A stretch of 64,000 bases of DNA from Streptomyces sp. NBC_00285 (GTDB lineage: Bacteria; Actinomycetota; Actinomycetes; Streptomycetales; Streptomycetaceae). The notes beneath the pieces were generated by a model. The model was not told the origin of the DNA. It did not search any database and saw only the letters and a list, made by a program, of their open reading frames with translations. A program made the position numbers and the translations under genes. The stretch spans positions 5,766,001 through 5,830,000 of the forward strand of contig NZ_CP108055.1 in the NCBI RefSeq assembly GCF_036174265.1, given 5' to 3'. Positions 50,727-59,418 of the stretch are shown here, piece by piece (position 1 is the stretch's first letter; each line of letters begins with the position of its first letter).

Positions 50727-51006
50727 GTGACAGCGGCGCCTCCCGGGTTCAGCGTGAGTCTTGACGCCGAGCTCGGCGAGGCGCTGCGGCAGTGCGCCGA
50801 GGCTGAGGACGAGCAGATCTCAGCGGTGGTCAGCCGGGCGCTGGAACAGTATCTGAGCCATCGTCAGCAGCGGTCTGGGTCGACGACCTCTTCGGGGAAA
50901 CGCGACGGGAGCGGCGCAGCGCATGAGTCACGTCGTGTACGACAGCGGGGCGCTCATCGCTGCCGCCAAGAACGGCACCGAGCCCCTCAAGGAGTTCGTG
51001 GACTGA
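50727..51006 (+). pseudogene. Decayed VapBC toxin-antitoxin module
   Basis: GTG 50727 opens a ribbon-helix-helix antitoxin (GFSVSLDAELGEALRQCAEA, ISAVVSRALEQYLSHRQQ). Its natural tail, VWVDDLFGETRRERRSA-stop at 50924, lies in another frame from about 50867, so one or two bases were lost or gained. The stop overlaps ATG 50923 of a PIN toxin, of which only MSHVVYDSGALIAAAKNGTE and a few residues remain before TGA at 51006; a full PIN domain would need about 130. The module cannot work. Confidence 0.75.
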
Positions 51007-51732
51007 TCACAGCCCCCAGAGCCCCTTTCCCACGGCCGTGACCCCGCCCAGCAGGGCGAGTGACAGGACGAGCAGGCGGGCCCGTTTCTCCGGTGTCCGG
51101 GAGGCGAGGCCCCTGCCGATCAGGCCGCCCGCGCCCATCGCCGCGATCACCAGGGCCCACCTCGTCCCGGTCAGCTCCGGCACCCCGTTCGACGCCACCG
51201 AGAAGGCGTTCACGATCACGCCGTAGAACATCGCGTTCGGCACGAACTCCCGTACCGTCCAGCCCGCGTTGAGGGCGTAGAGGGAGAACGGCGGGCCGCC
51301 CACCCCCGCCGCGGAGTTCATGAAGCCGCCCGCCGCGCCCGCGAACACGGCGCCTCGGGTGCCGTGCAGAGCGGTTGACCTCGCGCCCCGCATGACGAGC
51401 AGTACCGCCACCGTGACCAGGCAGCCCATCACCAACAGGAGCCATGGCTGGGGGAGTTGACGGGTCATCCAGGTACCTGCCGGGACCGTGCAGGCCGCTG
51501 CCAGGCAGAAGGGGAGCATCGCGCGGGGGCGTACCAGGCGCCATCCGCCCGCCAGGCCGACCAGGCAGATCACCCCGGCCGCGCAGTTGGCCAGGATCAC
51601 GCCCTCCGCCGGGCCGAGGAGGAGGACCAGCGCCGGTACGGAGACCAGGGCGAAGCCCATGCCGGTGAGCCACTGGACGGTGGATCCCAGCAGCACGATC
51701 CCTGTCAGAAGTACGTCGCTCGTCACCGCCAT
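51007..51732 (-). CDS. TSUP (TauE/SafE) family transporter
   Basis: A 241-residue membrane protein; ATG at 51732 or 51744 is possible. It has about eight hydrophobic segments with the family motifs VQWLTGMGFALVSVPALVLL in the first half and FAGAAGGFMNSAAGVGGPP in the second half, the internal repeat of TSUP proteins. Such proteins export sulfite, sulfoacetate or other small organic anions. The stop touches the end of the VapC remnant on the other strand. Confidence 0.9.
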   Translation of the reverse strand: MAVTSDVLLTGIVLLGSTVQWLTGMGFALVSVPALVLLLGPAEGVILANCAAGVICLVGLAGGWRLVRPRAMLPFCLAAACTVPAGTWMTRQLPQPWLLLVMGCLVTVAVLLVMRGARSTALHGTRGAVFAGAAGGFMNSAAGVGGPPFSLYALNAGWTVREFVPNAMFYGVIVNAFSVASNGVPELTGTRWALVIAAMGAGGLIGRGLASRTPEKRARLLVLSLALLGGVTAVGKGLWGL

Positions 51733-51840
51733 GGTGTACCGCACTGCACCCCAGGTCGGGGAGGGCGCCCCCTCGTGACCGCCCCTCGGAAACGGGATCG
51801 TTGATCTGGCAAGCGAGGGCCCCTACCGAAGGAAACGACC

Positions 51841-52032
51841 ATGAAGTCCCTGCTCTCCTCCACCCCCGTCCTCTGGTTCCTCTTCCTGTTCAACCTCGTC
51901 GTCGCCGCCGCCGCGCCCTTCGTCGTGGCCGGCGCGCAGGGTGTCATGACCGCCGTGGGGATGGGCGTGGTGTCGCTCGGAGCCGGGGTCGGCCTGCTGC
52001 GCGGACAGCGACCGGCCGCTCACAGGGCGTGA
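51841..52032 (+). CDS. Small two-helix membrane protein
   Basis: A 63-residue protein with GAAGGA upstream of ATG. Two hydrophobic segments (VLWFLFLFNLVVAAAAPFVV and VGMGVVSLGAGVGLL) and a basic tail. No family was recognised. The codon use is typical of real genes. Confidence 0.65.
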   Translation: MKSLLSSTPVLWFLFLFNLVVAAAAPFVVAGAQGVMTAVGMGVVSLGAGVGLLRGQRPAAHRA

Positions 52033-52143
52033 ATTGGGCGTCCGCTGTCTCTGCCCTGTATCTGGGCTGCACGGGCCCTAACCGGTGCGAAGAGAGGCTG
52101 TAGTCACTTCACAGCACAGCCTCTCACCGCACTGGAGACAGCG

Positions 52144-52644
52144 ATGAACCGTCGGTCCATAACCAAGCGCGCAGCCATCATCACGGCCACCGCCCTCGTC
52201 GCTGTCGGCACCGTCGGTACCGTCGCGGCGACCGCCGGTCCCGACCACGCGAAGAAGCCCTCCAAGAAGCAGATCGCGGCACTGTTCACCACCTGGAACG
52301 CGACCCTGCAGACCGGTGACGCCCACAAGGTCGCGAACCTGTACGCGAAGGACGCGGTGCTCCTGCCCACCGTCTCCAACAAGGTCCGCACCGACCACGC
52401 GGGGATCGTCGACTACTTCGAGCACTTCCTGAAGAACAAGCCGGTCGGCAAGAAGGTCCAGACGATCGTCAACGTCCTCGACACCAACTCCGCGATCGAC
52501 ACCGGCGTCTACGAGTTCACGCTCACCGACCCGAAGACCGGCGTCAAGCGGGTCGTCGAGGCCCGCTACACCTACGAGTACGAGAAGCGGAACGGGCAGT
52601 GGAAGATCGTCAACCACCACTCCTCTGCGATGCCCGAAGGCTGA
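52144..52644 (+). CDS. Secreted SgcJ/EcaC-type (SnoaL-like) protein
   Basis: A 166-residue protein. A signal peptide (KRAAIITATALVAVGTVGTVAATA) precedes a cone-shaped NTF2-like domain: IAALFTTWNATLQTGDAHKV, LYAKDAVLLPT, GVYEFTLTDPKTG and YEKRNGQWKIVNHHSSAMPE. Such domains bind small molecules or associate with kinases; this exported form has no assigned ligand. Its last 35 bases overlap the end of the convergent histidine kinase gene. Confidence 0.88.
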   Translation: MNRRSITKRAAIITATALVAVGTVGTVAATAGPDHAKKPSKKQIAALFTTWNATLQTGDAHKVANLYAKDAVLLPTVSNKVRTDHAGIVDYFEHFLKNKPVGKKVQTIVNVLDTNSAIDTGVYEFTLTDPKTGVKRVVEARYTYEYEKRNGQWKIVNHHSSAMPEG

Positions 52645-53950
52645 TCTCCACCTTCAGCCCGCCCCCGGGCGCGTCCGCCAGTGCCACGGTTCCGCCGTCG
52701 TCCGTCACCAGCTGCTTGACGACGGCGAGGCCGAGGCCCGAGCCGGAGCGCCCGGTCAGGCCCTGACCGCGCCAGAAGCGGTCGAAGGCGCGGGACTTCT
52801 CGGAGTCGGACATACCGGGCCCCTCGTCCAGTACCGACAGCACCACCGCATCCGCCCGTGACGCCACCTCGACGGTGATCCTCCCCCCGTCGGGCGAGAC
52901 CTCCAGGGCGTTCGAGAGCACGTTGTCCAGCACCTGCTCCAGATGGCCGGGGCTGGCCAGCACAGACGGCCGGCCGTCGACAACACTCCCCCTGAGCGCG
53001 ATGGTGACTCCGCGCTCGTCGGCGGCCGGCCTCCACACCGTCAGCCGTTCGTCCACGATGTCCCGCAACTGCAAGGGCTCCGCCGCCGTCACCTTCGCCT
53101 CGGCCCGGGCGAGGACGAGAAGGCCGTTGACCAGGCGGCTCATCCGGACCACCTCGGCCGTCGCCTGTTCCACGTCCTCGCGTACGAACTCGTCGTCCAC
53201 GCCGTCCGCGATGTTGTCGAGCGACAACCTCAACGCCGTGAGCGGGGTGCGGAGTTGATGCGAGGCGTCCGCCACGAAGATGCGCTGCGAGGCGACCAGC
53301 GTGTCCAGGCGTTCCGCGCCCTGGTTCAGGGTGCGGGCGAGGGTCTGGGTCTCCGGCGGGCCGGTCACCGGGGAGCGCGCGGTCAGGTCGCCGTCGCTGA
53401 ACTTGCTCGCCATGGCGTTGAGTTCACGCAAGGGGGCGGTGATCCGGCGGGCGGCGAACGCGCCGATCGCGGCGGCCGCCGCGAGGACCAGCACGGCGAG
53501 GGCGGCCCGGAAACCCCAGATCTGCCACAGGCGCCTGGTCATGTCCGAGGTCGAGTAGACGATTCGTACGGCCGCGTCCCCCGTCACCGGGACGGTGACC
53601 GTCAGATGCTTGCCCCAGACGAACTCCGAACCCCAGTCCGTCGTCGCCTCGTTGTCCTGCACGGCTCTGGTCAGCGCCGCGTCCGCAGTGGGCGTCGGCA
53701 GCTTCGGGTCGCAGTCGGCGGTGGGGGTCGCCTGGACGTCGCCGTACGCCGTCGCCACCTCGGTCAGTGCCTCGCACGAGGTGCTGGTGCCGTTGCTCAG
53801 CAGCAGCGCCATGGTGGTCGCCTCGCGTTTGACGGACGCCTCGGTGTCGTCGCGCAGCTGGGCGGTGAGGGTGAACGCCACCGGGACCGTGAACAGCAGG
53901 ATCGCCACCGCGACCAGCAGGATGTAACTCCGGATGAGCTGCCGGTTCAT
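52610..53950 (-). CDS. Sensor histidine kinase, OmpR type
   Basis: A 446-residue kinase. Two membrane helices (residues 8-28 and about 150-170) flank an extracellular domain of about 120 residues with a cysteine pair. HAMP (AARRITAPLRELNAMASKFS), HisKA with the phosphorylated histidine in VADASHQLRTPLTALRLSL, and HATPase (LDNVLSNALEVSPDGG, DEGPGMSDSEKSRAFDRFWR, GLGLAVVKQLV) follow. It overlaps its regulator by 4 bases. The ligand is unknown. Confidence 0.95.
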   Translation of the reverse strand: MNRQLIRSYILLVAVAILLFTVPVAFTLTAQLRDDTEASVKREATTMALLLSNGTSTSCEALTEVATAYGDVQATPTADCDPKLPTPTADAALTRAVQDNEATTDWGSEFVWGKHLTVTVPVTGDAAVRIVYSTSDMTRRLWQIWGFRAALAVLVLAAAAAIGAFAARRITAPLRELNAMASKFSDGDLTARSPVTGPPETQTLARTLNQGAERLDTLVASQRIFVADASHQLRTPLTALRLSLDNIADGVDDEFVREDVEQATAEVVRMSRLVNGLLVLARAEAKVTAAEPLQLRDIVDERLTVWRPAADERGVTIALRGSVVDGRPSVLASPGHLEQVLDNVLSNALEVSPDGGRITVEVASRADAVVLSVLDEGPGMSDSEKSRAFDRFWRGQGLTGRSGSGLGLAVVKQLVTDDGGTVALADAPGGGLKVEISLRASQRSGG

Positions 53951-54639
53951 GACACCCCGTCGTCCTTGACGTCCTTGACGATCTCCAGCCGGAAGCCCAC
54001 GCCCCGCACGGCCTCGATGCTGACCGCCCCGGCGAGCTTGCGCCGCAGCGCGGCCACGTGCACGTCCAGGGTCTTGGTCGGCCCGAACCAGTTCGCGTCC
54101 CAGACCGCCTCCATGATCTGCTCGCGCGACATCAGCGCGCCCGGCTCCTCGGTGAGGAAGGACAGCAGGTCGTACTCCTTGGGCGCGAGGGGCACCTCCT
54201 CACCGTCCAGCCGGACCCGGGCCGCCTTGCGGTCCACGGTGAGGCGGGAGCCGTACCGGTCGGGGCCCGCCGCGGCCTCGGTACGGGGCTGTGCGCGCCG
54301 CATCACGGCTCGTATCCGCGCGATGACCTCCCGCACGCCGAACGGCTTGGACACGTAGTCGTCGGCGCCGAGCTCCAGGCCGACCACCCGGTCCGTCTCG
54401 TCGCTGCGCGCGCTGATCACGATGATCGGCACGTCACCGCGGGCGCGCAGCGCCCTGCACACGTCGAGGCCGTCGGTGTCGGGCAGTCCGAGATCGAGGA
54501 GTACGACGTCGTAGGGGCCCTCATGGCTGAGCGCGGCCCCGCCGGTGGAGACCCACTCGACCTCGAACCCGTAGCGGACCAGGCCGCGTCTGAGGGACTG
54601 GGCCACCGGCTCATCGTCTTCCACCAGGAGTACGCGCAC
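53947..54639 (-). CDS. OmpR/PhoB-type response regulator
   Basis: A 230-residue regulator, first gene of the pair. The receiver has VEDDEPVAQSLRR, the phosphoacceptor aspartate in VVLLDLGLPDTDG, ISARSDETDRV and the lysine in YVSKPFGVRE. The winged helix carries LAPKEYDLLSFLTEEPGALM and VHVAALRRKL with VRGVGFRLE. No adjacent target genes other than the secreted SnoaL-like protein suggest themselves. Confidence 0.96.
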   Translation of the reverse strand: MRVLLVEDDEPVAQSLRRGLVRYGFEVEWVSTGGAALSHEGPYDVVLLDLGLPDTDGLDVCRALRARGDVPIIVISARSDETDRVVGLELGADDYVSKPFGVREVIARIRAVMRRAQPRTEAAAGPDRYGSRLTVDRKAARVRLDGEEVPLAPKEYDLLSFLTEEPGALMSREQIMEAVWDANWFGPTKTLDVHVAALRRKLAGAVSIEAVRGVGFRLEIVKDVKDDGVS

Positions 54640-54704
54640 AGCCGCACCCTATTCCTTGAAACTTAATTCACACTCGCCACACGGGTTCCCCATGGGTGCG
54701 CGGC

Positions 54705-54745
54705 GCGGTGTGTGACCTGGTATGCGCTGCGGTGTGTGACGTGGT
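54705..54745. promoter_or_regulatory. 17-bp direct repeats upstream of aspartokinase
   Basis: GCGGTGTGTGACCTGGT (54705-54721) and GCGGTGTGTGACGTGGT (54729-54745) differ at one base and are 24 bases apart. They lie in the 248-base gap between the divergent response regulator and aspartokinase genes and may bind a regulator of either. Confidence 0.5.
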
Positions 54746-54887
54746 GCACTTTTCCCGGAGCTCCCGGATGGGCATGCGCTGACCTGGGTGTCCGAAAGTC
54801 GCGATGTCTCACCATGCGATACCGCGGAAGTGAAAATCGGACGCTCGTTAAACTGAGCCGACACACAGGACTGAGCGAGGAGCGCAC

Positions 54888-56168
54888 GTGGGCCTTGTCG
54901 TGCAGAAGTACGGAGGCTCCTCCGTAGCCGATGCCGAGGGCATCAAGCGCGTCGCCAAGCGAATCGTCGAAGCGAAGAAGAACGGCCACCAGGTCGTCGT
55001 CGTCGTTTCCGCGATGGGCGACACGACGGACGAGCTGATCGATCTCGCCGAGCAGGTATCTCCGATGCCCGCCGGGCGTGAGTTCGACATGCTGCTGACC
55101 GCCGGGGAGCGGATCTCCATGGCGCTGCTGGCCATGGCGATCAAAAACCTGGGCCACGAGGCCCAGTCCTTCACCGGCAGCCAGGCCGGCGTCATCACCG
55201 ACTCGGTCCACAACAAAGCCCGGATCATCGACGTCACGCCGGGCCGTATCCGCACGGCGCTCGACGAGGGCAACATCGCCATCGTCGCCGGCTTCCAGGG
55301 CGTCAGCCAGGACAAGAAGGACATCACCACGCTGGGGCGCGGCGGTTCCGACACCACCGCCGTGGCGCTGGCCGCCGCCCTCGACGCCGAGGTGTGCGAG
55401 ATCTACACCGACGTCGACGGTGTGTTCACCGCCGACCCGCGCGTGGTGAAGAAGGCCCGGAAGATCGACTGGATCTCCTCCGAGGACATGCTGGAGCTGG
55501 CCGCGTCCGGCTCCAAGGTGCTGCTCCACCGCTGTGTGGAGTACGCCCGTCGTTACGACATCCCGATCCACGTCCGCTCGTCCTTCTCGGGACTGCCGGG
55601 CACCTGGGTCAGCAACGAGAAGCCCGAGTGGCAAGGGGACCAGCAGGTGGAGCACGCCATCATCTCCGGAGTCGCCCACGACGTCTCCGAGGCCAAGATC
55701 ACTGTCGTCGGCGTCCCGGACAAGCCGGGCGAGGCCGCGGTGATCTTCCGCGCCATCGCGGACGCGGAGATCAACATCGACATGATCGTGCAGAACGTGT
55801 CGGCGGCGTCGACCGGTCTCACCGACATCTCCTTCACCCTCCCCAAGACCGAGGGCCGCAAGGCCATCGACGCCCTGGAGAAGGCCAAGGGCGGGATCGG
55901 CTTCGACTCGCTGCGCTACGACGACCAGATCGGCAAGATCTCCCTGGTCGGCGCGGGGATGAAGACCAACCCGGGCGTCACCGCCTCGTTCTTCCAGGCG
56001 CTGGCCGACGCGGGCGTGAACATCGAGCTCATCTCGACCTCCGAGATCCGTATCTCGGTCGTCACCCGCCAGGACGACGTCCCCGGGGCCGTCCGGGCCG
56101 TGCACTCCGCCTTCGGGCTGGACTCCGACAGCGACGAGGCCGTCGTCTACGGGGGCACCGGCCGCTGA
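54888..56168 (+). CDS. ask: Aspartokinase (alpha, with internal beta start)
   Basis: A 426-residue enzyme that phosphorylates L-aspartate, the entry to lysine, threonine, methionine and diaminopimelate synthesis. GTG start with [54 protein letters not shown] and [16 protein letters not shown] are the catalytic blocks. Two ACT domains (about 265-340 and 345-420) give feedback inhibition. An in-frame GTG at 55647, with AAGGGGA before it, would make a separate beta subunit as in Bacillus and Corynebacterium. The stop overlaps asd by one base. Confidence 0.97.
   Translation: MGLVVQKYGGSSVADAEGIKRVAKRIVEAKKNGHQVVVVVSAMGDTTDELIDLAEQVSPMPAGREFDMLLTAGERISMALLAMAIKNLGHEAQSFTGSQAGVITDSVHNKARIIDVTPGRIRTALDEGNIAIVAGFQGVSQDKKDITTLGRGGSDTTAVALAAALDAEVCEIYTDVDGVFTADPRVVKKARKIDWISSEDMLELAASGSKVLLHRCVEYARRYDIPIHVRSSFSGLPGTWVSNEKPEWQGDQQVEHAIISGVAHDVSEAKITVVGVPDKPGEAAVIFRAIADAEINIDMIVQNVSAASTGLTDISFTLPKTEGRKAIDALEKAKGGIGFDSLRYDDQIGKISLVGAGMKTNPGVTASFFQALADAGVNIELISTSEIRISVVTRQDDVPGAVRAVHSAFGLDSDSDEAVVYGGTGR
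55647..56168 (+). CDS. Predicted aspartokinase beta subunit from internal start
   Basis: The GTG at 55647 is in frame with the aspartokinase gene and preceded by AAGGGGA with about seven bases spacing. It would give 173 residues starting just before the ACT domains ([20 protein letters not shown]). This matches the known beta subunits of alpha2beta2 aspartokinases. Confidence 0.55.
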   Translation: MEHAIISGVAHDVSEAKITVVGVPDKPGEAAVIFRAIADAEINIDMIVQNVSAASTGLTDISFTLPKTEGRKAIDALEKAKGGIGFDSLRYDDQIGKISLVGAGMKTNPGVTASFFQALADAGVNIELISTSEIRISVVTRQDDVPGAVRAVHSAFGLDSDSDEAVVYGGTGR

Positions 56169-57226
56169 TGGCCGGCAGCGGACGACCGACGCTCGCGGTC
56201 GTGGGGGCGACCGGAGCCGTCGGCACGGTCATGCTCCAGATCCTGTCCCAGCACGCGGACATCTGGGGCGAGATCCGTCTGATCGCCTCCCCGCGCTCGG
56301 TCGGCCGCAAGCTGACCGTGCGCGGCGAGCAGGTCGAGGTGGTGGCCCTGTCGGAGGACGCCTTCGACGGGGTCGACGTCGCCATGTTCGACGTCCCCGA
56401 CGAGGTGGCGGCGCACTGGGCGCCGGTCGCCGCCGCGCGCGGTGCCGTCGTCGTGGACAACTCGGGTGCCTTCCGGATGGACCCGGACGTGCCCCTGGTC
56501 GTCCCCGAGGTCAATCCGCACGCGGCCCGGAAGCGGCCGCGCGGAATCATCGCCAACCCCAACTGCACGACTCTCTCCATGATCGTGGCCCTGGGCGCGC
56601 TGCACGCCGAGTTCGGGCTGCGGGAACTGGTGGTGTCGAGCTACCAGGCCGTGAGCGGCGCCGGGCGCGCAGGTGTCGAGACACTTCGGCAGCAGCTGTC
56701 CCTGGTCGCGGGCACCGAGCTCGGCACGCACCCCGGTGACGTGCGGCGGGCCGTCGGCGACAACACCGGGCCGTTTCCGGAGCCGGTCGCGCTGAACGTC
56801 GTACCGTGGGCCGGGTCGCTGCGCGAGGACGGCTGGTCCTCGGAGGAGATGAAGGTGCGGGACGAGTCCCGCAAGATCCTCGGGCTGCCCAAGCTGCCGG
56901 TCGCCGTGACCTGTGTGCGGGTCCCGGTCGTCACCGTGCACTCCCTCACCGTCCACGCCCGCTTCGAGGGCGAGGTCACCGTCCGCAAGGCGCGCGAGAT
57001 CATCGCGACCGCCCCCGGGGTCGTCCTCTTCGACGATCCGGCGGCCGGCGAGTTCCCCACCCCCGCCGACGTCGTCGGCACCGATCCCACCTGGGTAGGG
57101 CGGGTCAGGCGGGCCCTCGACGACCCCACGGCGCTCGAACTTTTCGTGTGCGGAGACAATCTGCGCAAGGGTGCGGCACTCAACACGGCGCAGATCGCGG
57201 AGCTCCTGGCGGCCGAGTTCGGGTGA
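56168..57226 (+). CDS. asd: Aspartate-semialdehyde dehydrogenase
   Basis: A 352-residue enzyme that reduces aspartyl phosphate to aspartate semialdehyde, the next step after aspartokinase. [16 protein letters not shown] binds [19 protein letters not shown] has the catalytic Cys133, and [34 protein letters not shown] (with the catalytic histidine) and [20 protein letters not shown] are intact. The start overlaps the aspartokinase stop (TGATG), so the two are coupled. Confidence 0.97.
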   Translation: MAGSGRPTLAVVGATGAVGTVMLQILSQHADIWGEIRLIASPRSVGRKLTVRGEQVEVVALSEDAFDGVDVAMFDVPDEVAAHWAPVAAARGAVVVDNSGAFRMDPDVPLVVPEVNPHAARKRPRGIIANPNCTTLSMIVALGALHAEFGLRELVVSSYQAVSGAGRAGVETLRQQLSLVAGTELGTHPGDVRRAVGDNTGPFPEPVALNVVPWAGSLREDGWSSEEMKVRDESRKILGLPKLPVAVTCVRVPVVTVHSLTVHARFEGEVTVRKAREIIATAPGVVLFDDPAAGEFPTPADVVGTDPTWVGRVRRALDDPTALELFVCGDNLRKGAALNTAQIAELLAAEFG

Positions 57227-57278
57227 CCCCGCCCGGCGGCGCACTGCCGGTGCGCACGGCTGCCCACCGGAAAAAGTC

Positions 57279-57307
57279 CTGACCATGGCCGAAACGCTTT
57301 GTAGGAT
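57279..57307 (+). promoter_or_regulatory. Promoter for the sigma-factor leader
   Basis: CTGACC (57279-57284) and TAGGAT (57302-57307) are separated by 17 bases, a good match to the main vegetative sigma factor. Transcription would begin near 57314, about 290 bases before the sigma-factor start. Confidence 0.6.
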
Positions 57308-57313
57308 CTGTGG

Positions 57314-57603
57314 ACGACATGTGGTGCGACTAATGGTCCCGACCACTTGATCCCGGCGCTTCGGCGTCCGAAGATTTTCCTCCCCGTTCTCCGCAACCAT
57401 GCGAAGGGCGGGGAGCGTCTTTGCGAACGCCCTTTCAGGGGGCAACGGGGATGCGTGCGAGGCGTGGGGACGCCTCGGTCACACAGGACACAGGGGAAGA
57501 GCGGGTAGGGCATGAGCACGTTTGACGCACGGTCAGTTGTGCTGCCTGAGAGAAGATGGGCGGTCGCGTACAACCCTCACCGGGGTGAGCGCGTCCAACT
57601 GGC
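57314..57603 (+). other. Long structured leader or small RNA
   Basis: No convincing gene fills 57227-57603. Three stem-loops follow the predicted transcription start: GTGGT/ACCAC (57321-57346), CTTCGG/CCGAAG (57359-57373) and CTCCCCG/CGGGGAG (57380-57415), the last followed by GTCTTT. This could be a leader with an attenuator, or a small RNA of about 110 bases with its own terminator. A possible leader peptide starts at ATG 57512 (STFDARSVVLPERRWAVAYN) and runs into the sigma gene. Confidence 0.45.
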
Positions 57604-58257
57604 GTGGCTCAGGTACTCGAATTCCGCGCCGCGCCGAGCGGCGCGGCGGTCCTCAGGCCCCGGTTGCCCGGGGCGCCCGGCGGCATGCCGGTGATCGCCC
57701 CCATGCCCGCAGCGCGGCCCACGCGCATACCCAGTCAGCGTGACGGCACCGAGGAAGCCGCGGCGGGAACCACCGTCGACCACCTCACCGAGACCTACCG
57801 GGCGCACTACCGCTCGCTGCTGGGTCTCGCCGCCCTCCTGCTCGACGACACCGCCTCCTGCGAGGACGTCGTCCAGGAGGCCTTCATCCGCGTCCACTCG
57901 GCGCGCAAGCGCGTCCGCGACCCCGAGAAGACGCTCGCGTACCTGCGTCAGACGGTCGTCAACCTCTCCCGCTCGGCCCTGCGCCGGCGCATCCTCGGAC
58001 TCAAGCTGCTGTCCAAGCCGATGCCCGACATGGCGAGCGCCGAGGAGGGGGCCTACGACCTGCTGGAGCGCGACTCCCTCATCAAGGCGATGAAGGGCCT
58101 CCAGCGCCGCCAGCGCGAGGTCCTGGTCCTGCGCTACTTCTCGGACATGACCGAGGCCCAGGTCGCCGATACGCTCGGCATCTCGCTGGGCTCCGTGAAG
58201 GCATACGGCTCCCGCGGGATAGCCGCGCTGCGGGTCGCCATGGAGGAGCCGGTATGA
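57604..58257 (+). CDS. Sigma-70 family (ECF/SigE-like) sigma factor
   Basis: A 217-residue sigma factor; GTG at 57604 or ATG at 57684 may be the start. Region 2 is LTETYRAHYRSLLGLAALLL to CEDVVQEAFIRVHSARKR, and region 4 is LQRRQREVLVLRYFSDMTEA with VADTLGISLGSVKAYGSRGI. The first 50 residues are an alanine/proline-rich extension. It overlaps the gene for a single-pass membrane protein by 4 bases, the usual position of an anti-sigma factor. Confidence 0.93.
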   Translation: MAQVLEFRAAPSGAAVLRPRLPGAPGGMPVIAPMPAARPTRIPSQRDGTEEAAAGTTVDHLTETYRAHYRSLLGLAALLLDDTASCEDVVQEAFIRVHSARKRVRDPEKTLAYLRQTVVNLSRSALRRRILGLKLLSKPMPDMASAEEGAYDLLERDSLIKAMKGLQRRQREVLVLRYFSDMTEAQVADTLGISLGSVKAYGSRGIAALRVAMEEPV

Positions 58258-59390
58258 GCACGGACGGCGAATCCCGGGAACGGCGCCATGAGCCCTACGC
58301 GTGGCGAGAGCCGACATGGGCCGCCAAGCAAGAGCACAAGCAATCACACGCTGGGAACGGAACTGTGAATCACGGCCCCGAAGATCAGAGCTCCACGGGG
58401 GAGTTCGACTCGGACGAGCTGGCACTGCGACGCCTGCTTCAGCAGGCGGTCCAGGAGATGGAGCCACGGGACGGCACCCTCGACCATCTGCGCAAGGCGG
58501 TCCCCGCCAGGCGGGCGCGCAAGCGGCAGGCCCTCGTCGGGATGGCGGCCGCGGCCCTCTTCTTCGGCACCGCTGTCCCCGCTGTGGTGCACGTCTCCTC
58601 CACCAACACCAATGCCAACACCTCCAACGCCGGCCACACCTCCCAGATGCAGGGCGGCGCGGGCCAGGGCAAGGAGACGGAGGGCGGCGAGTCCACCTCC
58701 GGCGGCTCCTCGGGCAAGACCGAGGACAAGGGCAAGGGTGAGACGAAGGGCGACGGGAAGGGCAAGACCGCCGGCGCCACGACCGGCACCGGCGGCGGCG
58801 CGGACCCGTCCTCCACGACCGCCGCGAGCGCCCCGGCCTGCACGGCCGCGGAACTCGGCACGCCCACGGCCACCACCGACGTGGCCGACTCCGCCGGGAC
58901 GGTCTACGGCACCTTCCACATCACCAACGGCTCCACCACCGCCTGTACGGTCACCGGCCCCGGCACCGTGACGTCGAGCGCGCAGGGCGCGGCGGACGGC
59001 AGCAAGATCGGCGCTGTCCGGCATGTCTCGGGTGATGTGGCGACAGGACTGCCCGACCCGTCCCAGGAGGTCTCGCAGCTGCTGCTGCAGCCGGGTTCCT
59101 CCTACGACGTGAGGTTCGCCTGGGTGCCGTCCTCGACCTGTCCCACGTCGGACCCCTCGACCGAGCCCACCCCCGACCCCACGACCTCCCCGGACACCTC
59201 CTCCAGCGCGGGCTCCTCGACCGGCGGCGACACCGGCACCTCCACTCAGCTCGTCAGGGAGGACGGCGCGACCGACGGGAGTGTCCTGGTGACGAACACG
59301 GCGGCGGGCGGCGGCCCTTCGGTGTCCACGACGGTGTCCAACGCGTGCGCGGGGACCGTGTACTGGACGGGCGTACTGACGGCGTCGTGA
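58254..59390 (+). CDS. Single-pass membrane protein, probable partner of the sigma factor
   Basis: A 378-residue protein starting inside the sigma-factor stop. A cytoplasmic part of about 95 residues (ELALRRLLQQAVQEMEPRDG, LDHLRKAVPARRARKR) is followed by one membrane helix (ALVGMAAAALFFGTAVPAVV), a long low-complexity lysine/glycine spacer and a DUF4232-like outer domain (CTAAELGTPTATTDVADSAG, GTFHITNGSTTACTVTGPGT). It lacks a clear zinc anti-sigma motif, but its place and topology suggest it holds the sigma factor at the membrane. Confidence 0.82.
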   Translation: MSTDGESRERRHEPYAWREPTWAAKQEHKQSHAGNGTVNHGPEDQSSTGEFDSDELALRRLLQQAVQEMEPRDGTLDHLRKAVPARRARKRQALVGMAAAALFFGTAVPAVVHVSSTNTNANTSNAGHTSQMQGGAGQGKETEGGESTSGGSSGKTEDKGKGETKGDGKGKTAGATTGTGGGADPSSTTAASAPACTAAELGTPTATTDVADSAGTVYGTFHITNGSTTACTVTGPGTVTSSAQGAADGSKIGAVRHVSGDVATGLPDPSQEVSQLLLQPGSSYDVRFAWVPSSTCPTSDPSTEPTPDPTTSPDTSSSAGSSTGGDTGTSTQLVREDGATDGSVLVTNTAAGGGPSVSTTVSNACAGTVYWTGVLTAS

Positions 59391-59418
59391 CGTCGTCGGT
59401 GGCGGGTGTGAGCCGGCC

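Noticed and set aside
50428..50730. A 100-residue plus-strand gene after the XRE gene
   Set aside because: Its first two thirds lie opposite a more protein-like minus-strand fragment and have no family features; only the last 36 residues might be real.
54826..54854. ECF-type promoter (GGAAG then GTT) before aspartokinase
   Set aside because: The spacing is 16 bases and the -35 box is imperfect; such matches occur often by chance.
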